Below are positions 45,185-57,027 of a stretch of DNA of 64,000 nt, piece by piece. The DNA lies in the NCBI GenBank assembly GCA_030674155.1, contig CM060327.1, forward strand, positions 19,226,355 to 19,290,354, read 5' to 3'. The translations under genes and the position numbers were made by a program. Origin of the DNA: Stramonita haemastoma (taxonomy: Eukaryota > Mollusca > Gastropoda > Neogastropoda > Muricidae). The first letter of the stretch is position 1. Each line of letters opens with the position of its first letter. The notes beneath the pieces were generated by a model. It saw nothing but the letters and a program-made list of their open reading frames with translations, searched no databases and was not told the origin of the DNA.

Positions 45185-45195
45185 ACACACACACC
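45070..45195. repeat. (GA)n-(GCAC)n-(GC)n-(CA)n microsatellite
   Basis: GA 45070-45097, GCAC to 45118, about 10 GC units, about 21 CA units. Confidence 0.97.
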
Positions 45196-45199
45196 TCCC

Positions 45200-47335
45200 A
45201 TGTGTCTGCACAGCACTGGTTCGATCTCAATCGTACATTCTTTAGACAACCAACCCGCCCAGCTTTCACCCTTGTCTCTTGCAAATGAGCGCTCGCCACG
45301 ACTGTCAATCAATTTGAACGTGCTGAGCATGCAAATATACACCAATGAACTGCCAGCTCGTGCTTTGACATTCTCGACAGCAGTCTGAAACGACTGCTGT
45401 TACTTCTTGCCCTTCTTACAGCTGTTTTGATCCATCGTTTTGGCTTGTTACCATGGCTGATGGTAGTCGGATTCAAAGTCATACAGCACGCGTACGTTTC
45501 TCCCCTCACCACCTCTCAATCCACACATAAACACACAGAGCAATCAAAAGATCGAAGTTGCATAATTATGTGATTCCTTTTTAATCCTTTTCTCAGGCCC
45601 TATCCTTTTTTTCTTCCAGAAGGAAAATCGTTGAGAAGTCACTTTTCAAGCGTTAGTTGGTTAACCGCACTCGTTTCTCTGTCGTTACTAGTATGTCGTT
45701 CAATATCAGTATTTGATCGGTAGTGAGGAAAAGTTACTAACTAGGAGATCCCTGTAAAGGTCGTTCCTTTCAGCGTCTTTTGCGGGTGTCGGTGCTAATT
45801 TGTCTGCCAATGTTCCCTTTGCATTCAGCTGAGCTGACGACTCGTTCCATTGGCGGTTTAATCTTCTTCGCATCCTTTTCAATCCCAGGCCATAATTCAC
45901 AGAAATTTACGAGTTGTTTTGCATGGCTTGACAGTCAGGTATGGGAGGGGAGTTTCAGACGTTGTTTCTGTTTTGACAAGTTGTTTAGATTTGTTTGCCT
46001 CTTTAATATCCGATCATATTTTCTTTTTTTCTTTTTTTTGTTGGTAATATTCCTTTTGCAAACAGCTCTGTCTCTCAAAGTAATTTATGATTTTTTTTTT
46101 ATTGCTGTTTGTGTGAGAAGCTCTTATGTATTATTCGTCCATCCATCCACCTGTATGACGGACCACCCAATGTTACTATACAGGCTTCCCCCTCCCCCCC
46201 CCCCTTTTTTTTTCACTTCCTGAGTCTGAGCCAAAGGTTCACCACAGATGCAACGTGCTTTTGAGCAAAAGCATTGGTGTCAGAAGAGCTTTAACTATAA
46301 ACTTTGAGAGAAATCTTTTAAAACTATGAGTAGATAATGTATGCCATTTCATTTTTATTGCCCTGATTTGTGTGGGATGCAAAAACTGGTAAATCTACAT
46401 GAAGGATCATGAAAAGGAAAACTTCATACTACCAACTGAAAAGGTTTTTGCAACCTCGCATAGATCCAGGTGCGCAGCAAAACTACACAAAGAGTTAAGA
46501 TGCTGACTACTTCAGAATGGAAGAGCAAGGTCTGACCATGTGTACCACAATAAAATGGTCAGTAATGCAGACCCACTTTATTTGCCACGACTTTCTCCGG
46601 GTCTTGTTTCAGAAAACAGCCCATGTCGCTGATGTAGGCCTTTAAAAACGTCTAACAGAAGCACTGAAATTTATGGAAAATCTGTTTCTACTCTGCCATC
46701 ATTCAGTACACATCTTCAAGGATACTTCACAACCAGCAACTTCTAAAGCGCTCCGAAATGCTATTTTGTCACTTGAAGATCCCGTGTTGCCCTTACGTTT
46801 CTGCCTCGATGAACGAAACAACGCATGATGCATTGTAGACTCCGTCTCAGAATGAGTGACTAGAACAAACGTTTTGTTTCATCGTCGCCACTTTAACGAT
46901 CCGAAAACCGTTTGGCAAGAAAAAGGTAGCAGCTCATTGTCATCTCTTTACATGTTCTCGCCTAAGCAAAGCTTGTGAAAATGGCTTCCTGCATTGACCT
47001 GCGAGCTGTGATCCAGTACACTACAAGCAGGGTCTACATATGCCTGCCATTCACAGAGAGGACTGCTTAACCACTTCAGGCGTTGCATTGAACAAAGACT
47101 GGAGTGACTTTAAAAGGTGCAGCCATGGACTTCAGAGACAGACGGAGTCTAAGTAGTAAGCTCAGACATAGAAAAAAAAAATGAAAATGTCAAACCATTA
47201 CGCTCTAGTTTTTAGTTTAAAAAAAAAAAAAGGTAGAATTTTGTTATATTATTCATGTTATCAAACGGTTAAAGGTTTAAATTACAAACTCCTGTGCGCA
47301 ACTATGCGAGTTGATAACATTAAAGTTATCATACT
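45200..47335. other. Largest unique stretch; nothing recognised
   Basis: 2.1 kb with few repeats. The open frame at 45706-45900 (-) has normal-looking composition (RMRRRLNRQW, KDAERNDLYRDLL) but no recognised domain; without an exon partner it is not called. C and T runs occur at 46193-46215. Confidence 0.5.
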
Positions 47336-47432
47336 TTATATTATTATTATTTTATTATTATTATTTTTTATTATATTATTATTATATTATTATATTATTA
47401 TATTATTATTATATTATTATTATTATTATAAT
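47336..47432. repeat. (ATT)n microsatellite
   Basis: TTA/ATT triplets with phase slips. Confidence 0.97.
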
Positions 47433-47439
47433 ATGAGAG

Positions 47440-47502
47440 GGGGAAACAAAACTGTTTTCTTTCTGCGGGTAATAGAATAAGTATTTTTTTCATCCAGAGA
47501 AA
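47440..47502 (-). repeat. LINE/SINE-like 3' tail (family I) beside (ATT)n
   Basis: TTTTCTTTCTGCGGGTAATA, GAATAAGTATTTTTTTCATC, CAG. It shares GGGTAATAGAATAAG with the SINE-1 tail and TTTTTTTCATCCAG with family I. Confidence 0.6.
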
Positions 47503-47519
47503 GCGAACTTTTGTACATT

Positions 47520-47632
47520 TCTTTTTCGTTCCTCGGCTAGAAACCTGAGGTTTACCAATGGTGACAATTTTGTGTATGTGAATGTTATTGCCCACCGTTA
47601 AGATAGCTGCATTCCGACTTTGGGAGTATTCT
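47520..47632 (-). repeat. SINE-1 module A, solitary copy
   Basis: TTTTTCGTTCCTCGGCTAGA, ACCTGAGGTTTACCAATGGT, TTGCCCACCGTTAAGATAGC, GCATTCCGACTTTGGGAG. Confidence 0.82.
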
Positions 47633-47962
47633 ACAAATGATTATTTGCCCTCGACTCAAAATTGTCCCCGTTTGTATTTAGCTTTTGTTGTGATGTCTTT
47701 GTTATTACCATCCATTCCCTTTTATATTTTACATGAGATCATTGTCGAAAAAGACAAATTAAATAAAATAAAAATAATTACTGTAGAAATTAAAGGACAT
47801 TTTCAAAGTCATTGTTTTGTTATTATGGCGCGTTTTAATGTTTCTGTTATAATGTCATAGAGAATAACGATATAATGTTATGACAGACCTGTTTTGTGTT
47901 AGCCTCTGCCTGATGATGTTGCTTACTGTTTTGAGTTACAGCGGACATTAAACTGGTTGTTT
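47633..47962. other. AT-rich unique sequence
   Basis: Nothing recognised. Confidence 0.5.
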
Positions 47963-47963
47963 A

Positions 47964-48004
<41 letters not shown>

Positions 48005-48014
48005 TCTCTCTCTC

Positions 48015-48094
<80 letters not shown>
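47964..48094. repeat. (TC)n microsatellite
   Basis: Slipped TC tract ending directly at a SINE-1 head. Confidence 0.97.
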
Positions 48095-48095
<1 letters not shown>

Positions 48096-48096
<1 letters not shown>

Positions 48097-48433
48097 GGAA
48101 CAGGGTAGCCTGATTGGTTAGAGCGTTGTGCATTGCACTCGTGATCTGCTGATCCGTATTCGAATCCCGTTCCAGGCGATATTTTCCCCTGGAGTTAACA
48201 TCTTTGCCGCTCCCCCTCCCCCCCCTCCCCCGACTAAAAACCGAGGTTCCGTGTGCGAACGTACGCAGAACATCTTGCACACACGTGAAAACCTGTTCCA
48301 CTTTTAGGAAGAGTAAGCCATTGTGTGCCGGCGGGAAAAGATAAGAACATTTATAAAACTACATACAGTCAGGGACTGGGTGTAAAAAAAAACGCATGAG
48401 TGCTTATTCTATTTTCCTCGAAAAAAAAAAAAA
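48096..48433 (+). repeat. SINE-1, short form, complete, plus orientation
   Basis: Head GGGTAGCCTGATTGGTTAGA at 48106 and B-box ATTCGAATCCC at 48160. CCTGGAGTTAACATC block, core ACTAAAAACCGAGGTTCCGT, CAGAACATCTTGCACACACG, ACTGGGTGTAAAAAAAAACG, and a TTATTCTATTTTCCTCG tail into 13 A. No module A. Confidence 0.92.
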
Positions 48434-48437
48434 GAAA

Positions 48438-48461
48438 TCACACACACACACACACACACAC

Positions 48462-48504
<43 letters not shown>

Positions 48505-48536
48505 CACACACACACCGCACACACGCGCACACACAT

Positions 48537-48617
<81 letters not shown>
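48438..48617. repeat. (CA)n facing (TG)n: long inverted simple repeat
   Basis: About 95 bp of CA-type repeat meets about 78 bp of TG at ACATGGTGTG (48533-48542). The arms are complementary, so a large hairpin or cruciform is possible. Confidence 0.97.
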
Positions 48618-48619
<2 letters not shown>

Positions 48620-48693
48620 GTTGGAAGATAGTCTTCAGGCCGAAATATTCAGGTGTCTTCACAGACTAGCTCTGTACTTTTTGCTTATAAATT

Positions 48694-48696
<3 letters not shown>

Positions 48697-48740
<44 letters not shown>

Positions 48741-48768
48741 TGTCTGTCTGTCTGTCTGTCTGTTGCAA
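48697..48768. repeat. (AT)n-(TGTC)n microsatellite
   Basis: About 17 AT units, then TGTCTGTC. Confidence 0.96.
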
Positions 48769-48854
48769 AGCATTCACTCTCACACGCGCGTGTGCATGCA
48801 TACACACATGCACACACGCTCACACACACGTATTCATGGTGTGTGGGTGGGTGG

Positions 48855-48873
48855 GGCGCGCGCGCGCGCGCGA
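48855..48873. repeat. (GC)n tract
   Basis: Eight CG steps within a GTGG-rich stretch. Confidence 0.9.
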
Positions 48874-49116
48874 GCGTGTTTGTGAGTTCGTATGCCTGCA
48901 CGCGCGCTTGTATTATGACTACACGTTTCTTTTGTGGATAAACGTCCGTTTAAGGCAGCTGAAGCCCCGCACAATGGGCGGAATGAATCCAGGGAGACTG
49001 GCTGTCCCTGGCGGTGTGCCACAGGAGCGGATTGTGGCTATGTTTCTGTGGAAAAACTGGAGAGAAAGCAAACAGACCCATCACACCCATAGTATTGATC
49101 GCCGCTCACTCACCCC

Positions 49117-49120
<4 letters not shown>

Positions 49121-49196
<76 letters not shown>
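49121..49196. repeat. (GA)n microsatellite
   Basis: About 37 units. Confidence 0.98.
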
Positions 49197-49200
<4 letters not shown>

Positions 49201-49311
49201 TTTCCGTTACTCAGTCAAGATTAAAACAATACCGTTATCTCTCCCTGAAAAAAAAAATGAAAAAAAAAAATTCTGTTCGACCCTCACTTCTCTGTCTCTC
49301 CCTCCCCCCTC

Positions 49312-49422
<111 letters not shown>

Positions 49423-49544
49423 CTGTCTGTGTAAATATGTATCAGTTATTTTACATTGTGATTCTTTTAGTTTGGGAATCGTGAAACAAAGCACTGGTGT
49501 TTTGTTGGGGACTTTTTCTCTCTTTTTTTTTACATCCATCCTTG

Positions 49545-49689
49545 TGTGCTTGTGGTTTTGTAAATTTTGTTATTCTTTCCCACGTATGACCTACTCTTCC
49601 GAAGAGCAAAACAGGTTTTAACGTGTGCGCAAGATAATTTGCGTTTGTACACGGTTTATAGTCTCGGTTTTGTCTTATCCGAACGCAGT

Positions 49690-49692
<3 letters not shown>
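49545..49692 (-). repeat. SINE-1 body fragment
   Basis: TTTTGTAAATTTTGTTATTC, ACCTACTCTTCCGAAGAGCA, CGCAAGATAATTTGCG, then a damaged core CGGTTTATAGTCTCGG. Head and tail missing. Confidence 0.78.
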
Positions 49693-49751
<59 letters not shown>

Positions 49752-49803
49752 GTGTGTGAGAGAGAGAGAGAGAGAAGGAGAGAGAGGGAGAGAGAAAGAA
49801 GAG
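49689..49803. repeat. (TG)n-(GA)n microsatellite
   Basis: About 34 TG units, then GAGA with G-rich breaks. Confidence 0.97.
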
Positions 49804-51912
49804 CGCAATCGGTGATCGTGTCAGACATAAAAGGTATGATAATTCTTGAAATGGAAGGTGTATTTTGACAGGGATATATGATTATCTTTTTTTCTTGATA
49901 CCTGTTCAAAATAAGGCCATGTGCCCGCTCTCCCACTACTAACAACAGACTTTTACATGACTACTAACGACTCAAAACACGATGGATTTGCCCTGCGTGT
50001 GATAATAAAAACAAACGCAAATGATGTTTTTGTTTGCTGAGTTACACGTAAGATCTTCAATAGACTGACGTCAATAGACTGACTTTGTAATAAAAACTGT
50101 AAATATTGATATTGTGATGTATGTGTTCGTTACTTTTTTACATTACAGTGGTGAGATCAGAGGCTTTGGAGAATGTAAGCCCATGATGAAACGTTTGTAT
50201 CTGTGAGATCTACTCGGTTACGTAGTTAGTTTTCCTGATTTATTTTTGTAATTATAAAATGTCCATGCAGTCTGAGCTGGATTTGTGTGAGTGATGAAGG
50301 TGTATAACAGGGTGATGGTGTTTGACTGTGATTTTAGAATTGTCTTTTTTCGTTTCTTGCATATGAGAATTGTTTGGTGGAAGATGTATTGCAAGACAAT
50401 TAGCAATTCTTGATGTTGTTGTTGTTGCTGTTTTAACCATACCCATGTAATGCGCTTTTAGCGTTATTGATTTTAATAAAAGGCGCAACAATATGTCATC
50501 ATTGTTTACATTAACCAATGTTGTTGTTATGTTTTGTGTTTTTTGTTTGTTGTTGTTGTTTTTTCTTCTTCTTCTTCTTCTTCTAATTATTATTATCATC
50601 ACATTTTAAAAAATACTATAACCGCCATGATGGTAGATGCTGTTGTCGTTGAGCACAGCATTAGCTCTTAGCTCTTTATTGCTATGCTATTTATGTTTGC
50701 TTTTTATTCATGTAATTTTCGTGATGATAGAATAAGAACCAACTTAAATCAGTCTAAAGCATGTTTAAGAATACAGTTTTTTTCTGTAGAAAGCACATTT
50801 TATAGACAGTTGATTACTTTTTTTTTGCGATGATTGTTTTCACAAAGTTTGTACTAATCGCAGCCATGTATTCAGATGTTTTGCTTGCTGTCAAGAAAAG
50901 GTGCTTTTGCTTTCTTTTGTTTTGGTTTTTGTTGTTGCATTGTTTTGGGTTTGTTTGGTTGGTTGGTTGGTTTTTTTGGGGGGATGGCGAAAATTTACCC
51001 TGTACCTTCACCTAGAATTTGAAGTGTGTTAGGGGCCTCAGCGAAAAGACTAGGACCATACAGTCTCTACTATTGTGTATATAATGTGTGACTTATACAG
51101 TGTGATTGCTTTATTTACTTTAGTACCATGCATTTGTCTTATATCTGGGGCCATTTTGACATTAAAACAATAATATAAAAAAAAGAAGAAAGTTAACTAC
51201 TCCAATCAAACGGTCTTACAACGTTTGCTCCCAATAGAACTATCAGTACCATTCTCATCTTCATGGATCCTCCAGTAATAAAGAAGAATGTTCTTCAGTC
51301 TGCGGTCCCTGGAGTTCTGGTCTCACGGCCACCTCGGCTTCAACGTCTTCGGACACTTGACTAAGCGCGACCGACTTTGGTGAATCCTATTGTGAATTCA
51401 TATGACCATCTGTGCCGTCAGTTTGTTCAGGGGGAAAGCTGGAAGAGGTTGAGTCTCTGGGGACCAGGGACATTGGTGGTGGGGTGGGGAGGCTGATGTC
51501 GTTGCTAGGATGTGGTGACAGTCACCAGTCTGAAGCTTCTCTCACCGAGTCTGGCCTTGTGACATTGCAGTTTTATCGTTTGGTTAGGCTGAGGTGGTGT
51601 TCTATGTTAGATATGTAATTTTTTTGTCAGAAGATGCCATAGTGTATCACCGCTCAGTTGACGTAGCAGGAGTGCAGGGTTTGTTTTTGTCAGTGGCCTC
51701 ACGGCATCCAAACATAGATAATGCTGTGTCGACTGGTGGGTCTAGAGGAGGGGAACATTTGGTTTAATGGATGGTGATGTTGAGGTGAATAAAGGGGAGA
51801 TAGCACCAGTGGGACGCTATAAGATAGAAAACAACGAATAACTTGCCCAGTGTTGCTTTGGGTGATAACGCCTGTAAGATTTTTATGTGCATAACACCCA
51901 CACACCCATACA
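49804..51912. other. Unique sequence with TTG- and TTC-rich patches
   Basis: 50415-50445 and 50515-50585 are TTG/TTC-rich. 51010-51190 has UTR-like AT-rich sequence with ATTAAAACAATAATATAAAA, and 51240-51600 is GC-richer without a known frame. No gene called. Confidence 0.5.
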
Positions 51913-51915
51913 CAC

Positions 51916-51972
<57 letters not shown>

Positions 51973-51976
51973 CACG
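51913..51976. repeat. (CA)n microsatellite
   Basis: About 30 units; UG in the gene's sense. Confidence 0.97.
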
Positions 51977-52752
51977 CACACATTTACTGGCATGCATATT
52001 ATACATAATAGAAGAAATAATTGTATCAACTGTTTTGGAACAAGGGAAATCACTCAGAAACTTTTAACTCGTACCAACTATAGACTATTCCCATCTCTAG
52101 GAAGTGATGTTCAATGCAAATTCTTTCTTTCGTTCTTTGCTGTGTTGTTTGTTTGAATGTATGTATGTTTGTATGTTTGTTTGTTTTCTTTTTGAAAGCT
52201 GCGGGACTGAAATGCTAGTAGGTACAACTCATATATTGTATATAATTCTTCACCTCTTCAACATGTCACGTGTTATCGCTTTTTTTTAATTGGATTTTTT
52301 ATATAATAAAAGTGGACTCTATAATTAAGGATATACGTTAGTGCAGTCAGTCAGGTTTAATAACTAAAAGTTTGTTAATAAAAGCTCGGAATAAAACATC
52401 ATGATATGCATTGTTAATTCATCTCTCATTTATGTCTGTTGCATCAGAATTTAATCCACGTTTTGTTTTCAATACTCCGACGTTTTTGGAGAAAATTTCT
52501 GGCTGGCTAAACTTAAATATTCACAAGCTTTACTTGTTTCTCCTTTGTTGGACAAATAGTGCTTCTCCTAGACCAGTTTTAACACAAAAAGCTTTTTCTT
52601 TCGCAACCCATTTCGCTTTGATATCTATTAATCCTATTATTTGTGGACGATTGCATGCGCGTAAATGGTTCGAATGCAAGCGCTTAGATTTGTTTGCTTT
52701 CCAAGATTGGGCGCTATATGAATTCGAGACATTTTTTATTGATAATATTGTT
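51977..52752. other. AT-rich unique sequence
   Basis: A 216-residue plus frame starting at 52411 has no recognised domain and runs into triplet repeats; not called. Confidence 0.5.
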
Positions 52753-52800
52753 TTTATTATTATTATCATTATCATTATTATTGTTATCATTATCGTCGCT
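52753..52800. repeat. (ATT)n/(ATC)n microsatellite
   Basis: TTATTATTATC-type triplets. Confidence 0.93.
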
Positions 52801-52999
52801 GTTAAGGTTTTTTTATCATTTTTCTTTTTTCACAAATCATTCTTTTTACTTGTTTTTTTTTTTGTTGTTGTTTGGTTTTTGTTTGCTTTTGTTTGTTGGG
52901 GAGGGGGGGTTGTTGTTGTTTCTTTAACAAGTTGTTCTTTTTACCTCTTTTCTTATTCTCTAACACATTTCTTTTGTATCATGCAGTGCAATTTTTTAC

Positions 53000-53165
53000 C
53001 TCCTTTTAGAGAATACTCTCAAGTCCTTTCTTGCCAAGCAGTTTGGCCATGCCCTCTTTGACACAACTGTTAAGTCCACATAGTGGGTTGTGTCCCTCGT
53101 GTAGATGAGTAACACCTTCCTTGTGGCCGCACTCCAGCTTTATTCTTTTGCCTATATCATGTTTT
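53000..53165 (-). other. Short open stretch of coding-like composition, unassigned
   Basis: On the minus strand YEKHDIGKRIKLECGHKEG, then THLHEGHNPLCGLNSC and a stop near 53006. The wording is protein-like but matches no family I can name. An 18-bp piece (TAAAGCTGGAGTGCGGCC) recurs on the plus strand at 53708. Possibly a decayed element. Confidence 0.3.
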
Positions 53166-53176
53166 TCATATAAACT

Positions 53177-53177
<1 letters not shown>

Positions 53178-53219
<42 letters not shown>

Positions 53220-53285
53220 ACACACACACAAACACACACACACGCGCGCGCGCGCGCGACACACACACACACGCACACACACATA
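53178..53285. repeat. (CA)n-(GC)n-(CA)n microsatellite
   Basis: CA with TGACAC, AACAC and CGCGCG breaks. Confidence 0.96.
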
Positions 53286-54211
53286 CATCACTAACTGTGC
53301 ATCCACCAAAAAATAAAAGGGATCATTTTGTAGAAGAATTGCTCCTGACTCACAACTCTTGTGATTTTGGATACATTTTGTAAATTTTAAGTTTAGAATG
53401 TTTTTGAGCATACACATTACCCCCTCATTTCTTGGTCTTCCATAAGCCCCCCCCCCCCCAACCACAATAATATACATGGGCGGGGTCATAGGTGTAGGAA
53501 CACAAGCAATCCTCAGATGATTATATTTTGCAACTTTTCATGACTACCAGGCGTCAGTAATATTTCTTTGAACCCCTGCCCTTAAAACAGTTCTACAATA
53601 CATGTTGTTGATACCTTTAAAATACTTGTAGAAGTACTACTACTAGTAGTAAAATACTAAGTAGTTGTCTGTGGAAGAGAAAACTTGACCCCCCCAAAAA
53701 AAGAGCTAAAGCTGGAGTGCGGCCCGAAGTGTCCAGTTGACAGCTGAAGGGAATGATGCTGTGGTCAGCGTTGACATTATGTCAGGCAGAAAAGTGTCCC
53801 AGGAGAACTATCCCTGCCTTACTGCTAGCTAGGGAAGCAAGTCGTTCAGAATGAAAGCAGTCCTAACTATCGCAGGCTATTTGGTGACCAAAGCCGTTAA
53901 GAGCTCGCTTAGAATTTAGAGTTTGGTTCTACGATATTACTACATTCCGACAGTTTAAAACGAAAATGTCTTTGAGTTGCAGTAACACAAAAACGTGATG
54001 ATGTATAAATTGCTAAGGAGTGCATGTAAGACATTTTGGTGTGTATAATCTATTGGATGAAGTGATATTCTTATCTTTATTATATCACCTTCTTCATTGT
54101 TTGCACTTGTTTACAAACACACCGTATAGATAACTGATAACATACAGAGAAATATGGTATTGAAAAATAGAGGAGTACTTCCACAACATGTATACGGATT
54201 ACTAATACCCA
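53286..54211. other. Unique sequence, nothing recognised
   Basis: C run at 53449-53459; TACTAG-type short repeats at 53630-53660. Confidence 0.5.
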
Positions 54212-54362
54212 CTGTTTTCTTCTTTTTCTTCTTCTTCCTCTCCTCCTCCTCCTCCTCCTCCTCCTCCTCTCTCCTCCTCCTTCTCTTCTTCTTCTTCTTC
54301 TTCTTCTTCTTCTTCTTCTTCTTCTTCTTCTTCTTCTCCTTCTTCCTCTCTTCCTTTCTTAC
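54212..54362. repeat. (TTC)n/(TCC)n pyrimidine triplet tract
   Basis: 150 bp of CTT and CTC triplets, all pyrimidine on the plus strand. Confidence 0.97.
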
Positions 54363-54820
54363 TTCATGCGTTTCCTAAATATACTTATAGCCACGCAAGT
54401 CAACAGTGATGTTTTGTTCTCTCCTAGATGTCGTAACAAATTACCTCCCCCTTCTCCAACTCCTCCCCGCCCCCCCCCCACCCCTTACCCACCCGCCTAC
54501 CCACTCTCTTCTAAAAATAAACTCCATGATTAAAAAAAAAAAAAAAAAAAAAAAAGGCATATATTCTTGTTGAGGCCGACCAACTTTCAGAATAGGTCAC
54601 GGGCAAGGCGTTTACACGGGCACCGCCCTCTTCCGCATCAAATGAAGGAAGCATTGACTGAATTGAAGGGTGTCACAGGCGACATGCAAGTCCGTCCACA
54701 CAGTGGCAAATGAGGTTGGTCACGAACTTAACGCGTCCTGAACAGTGTCGGTAGGCCTAGCGATGGTTATTAGAAACTCCTGACCACAAGTGATACTTTT
54801 AGCGCGTGGCCAGCACTTCT

Positions 54821-54821
<1 letters not shown>
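54363..54821. other. Unique sequence with a 24-base A run
   Basis: A run at 54533-54555; the rest shows no coding signal. Confidence 0.5.
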
Positions 54822-54901
<80 letters not shown>

Positions 54902-55030
54902 TTGTCTTCCTCTTTCTCTCTCTGTCTCTATCTCTCTCTTTGTCGGTCTTGAGAGGGAGAGAGACAGAGAGAATTGTCTTTCTCTCTGTCTTTCTCTCTT
55001 TGTCTGTCTTGAGAGAGAGACGGAGACAGA

Positions 55031-55109
<79 letters not shown>

Positions 55110-55112
55110 AGA
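54822..55112. repeat. (GA)n, GA/TC low complexity and (CA)n
   Basis: About 37 GA units, then GTCTTTCTCTCTG and GAGAGAGAC alternating, then about 40 CA units. Confidence 0.97.
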
Positions 55113-55229
55113 GAGGCAAAAGGCAGGGAGAGAAGGAGACATAGTGCACGAGCACTACTGTTCCACAGTCGCTGACTTTTTTTTTGTACTTTAATTTTAC
55201 AGCAATCACATTCTCAAAAGTTACTTTTT

Positions 55230-55470
55230 TATCATTTATCTATTTAAAACGATAGTGTCTTTGTCACCGTTGCATCTGAACAGAAAGAGATGAAACACAA
55301 AACACAGCACAGCTTTTAATTAAAGGCGATAATCGGCGTTTGATTTGACGCCGGTAATTAAGACATAATCACAGTTTTCTAACCGTATGCTGACGTCAGG
55401 TCACCGAAATAATCAGATTATGCATGGTTCGCTTGGTTGAAAGGTGAGAATTAGGCTGATTAGTGATGGT
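55230..55470. promoter_or_regulatory. Candidate non-coding regulatory element
   Basis: A repeat-free patch with several homeodomain-core and CRE-like words: TTTAATTAAAGG (55317), GGTAATTAAG (55352), TGACGTCA (55391-55398), CAGATTATGCATGG. It stands out by complexity only; no conservation test was possible. Confidence 0.22.
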
Positions 55471-55504
55471 TTTACTAGTAATGGTTTTTAGCTGTACATC
55501 AGAA

Positions 55505-55645
55505 AATAGGCCTGAAATTGGAATGCCGATACCTTAATGGTGGTGGGGGGGGGGGGGGGAAGCTGTAGCATACGCAAAATCTCAACATCGGTGAACCTCG
55601 GAGCTGTAGCTGAGGAACAATACCCAAAAAGGAAAAGAAAAGAAG
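55505..55645 (+). repeat. SINE-1 module A, solitary copy
   Basis: CCTGAAATTGGAATGCCGAT, ACCTTAATGG, an inserted G run, GCATACGCAAAATCTCAACA, CTCGGAGCTGTAGCTGAGG, then an A-rich tail. Confidence 0.82.
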
Positions 55646-56043
55646 ACTGCATATTAGCAGTCAGTTTTTTGCTTTGTTGCAAACTTGGCTTTTAAAAAAT
55701 GCGTTCAATTGTTAAAGAGGGAGCAACTAAAACCTGAAAACATATTAGTCAGAAACTAGCGCAGCGACAGAGTGTAAATAAACGCTAGAAACAGATGAGT
55801 GTAGACAGGTTAGACCAAAAAAGAAACGCGTTATGTCACATCGTTATGATAGGCAGTACCAAAGAATGGCTGGGAGCCAGAGGGTGGGTTCCTGTGAGAA
55901 TTGAGAACGTGTGTTGGACCCACCCGGAATGCTTGCCAAACCTTTTTCCACTTTTCATTACATCAGAATCCTACTTGTGAGGTACAGAAATCATCTGTAA
56001 TATTCTTGAACCCCAACATGATACCTGAAAGGCTGGGTTTTTT

Positions 56044-56047
56044 TTAA
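56044..56047. repeat. TTAA target-site duplication, left
   Basis: Directly abuts the terminal inverted repeat at 56048. Confidence 0.8.
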
Positions 56048-56419
56048 CCTTCCCCATACGCTCTGGGTGTGTGTACACCCAGACCCCTATATTTTGCTCT
56101 GTAACTCAAAAACTATCAAACCTACAGCCTTGAAATTTCATGACTTTGTCAATAAACATCTGATCTACATTTCCACTGAAAATGATATGTTTGTGTTAAT
56201 TAGAAATGCACTTAATTAGCATTTAAACTCCCAGTACGTCCTGGGTGTGTACACACCCATACGCTGAAAGAAGGGTTACTCATTACAACATCAGAATGAC
56301 GTCACTACCTTGTGGCCTCCCTACATCTTGGTTGCTAGGACACCTGTCCTTGTACTGAGAATTTTTGCTGGCTGCTAAGCTGTGGTGGTAGGCCCTACAG
56401 ATAGTACTTTTGAGAGTTT

Positions 56420-56632
56420 GAGGCAAATTGTGTGTTGTGTGTGTGTGCATGGGTGCGTGCGCGCACATGCGTGTGCGTGCAAATTGTGTGTGTGTGTGTG
56501 CGCGCGTGTGCATGCGTGTGCGTGCGTGGGTGCGCGAACGTGGGCACATGTATGTCTGACTGCATGCATGCCTGTGTGCATGCATGCATGCATGCGTGCA
56601 TGCATGCATGCATGCGTGCATACATGTGTCCA
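56420..56632. repeat. (TG)n/(GC)n/(CATG)n microsatellite inside the transposon
   Basis: TGTG with GCGC steps, then about ten CATG units, a self-complementary motif. Confidence 0.95.
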
Positions 56633-56812
56633 AGTCAAAGTCGGTCAAAGTCTATTTTTTTTATTTCTGGATGATTCATTGAATAAGCTTTGATTTTCTT
56701 TTTTGAAGTGGATGGCATGTGTGTATGCATGTGCGTGTGTTTGTGCACATATCTTTGAATGTGTGTATGTATGCGTGTGCATCTGTGCACGTAATTATGA
56801 TTTTTTTTTTTT

Positions 56813-56962
56813 TTAATGAGGATAATAGAATAAGCACTTTTGGGTTTTTTATGTCCAGTCCCCGTGCGTACGCAGTTTTGTAAATCTTGTCATCTGTTCC
56901 CACAGTACATGATTGCCTACTCTTATGAAAAGTGGAACAGGATCGTACATGTGTGCAAGATG
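56813..56962 (-). repeat. SINE-1, 5'-truncated, inside the transposon
   Basis: On the minus strand it ends ATTATCCTCATT followed by about 14 A, a genuine retroposon tail. The body words TTGTAAATCTTGTCATCTGT and CAAGATGTTCTGATGC are clear. It inserted after the transposon. Confidence 0.87.
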
Positions 56963-56964
56963 TT

Positions 56965-56974
56965 CTGATGCAAT

Positions 56975-57027
<53 letters not shown>

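Noticed and set aside
45706..45900. 65-codon minus-strand frame of normal composition
   Set aside because: Sits on the CELF gene's strand, but has no clear splice borders and matches nothing known to me. Kept only as a note.
51010..51190. 3' UTR-like AT-rich end with ATTAAAACAATAATATAAAA
   Set aside because: No coding sequence upstream on the plus strand; AT richness alone is not evidence of a transcript end.
52411..53061. 216-residue frame (+)
   Set aside because: AT-rich, changes to Ile/Phe/Val runs over triplet repeats, with no domain.
56283..56693. His/Cys-rich peptides on both strands inside the transposon
   Set aside because: Translation of CATG and TG repeats, not a zinc-binding transposase tail.
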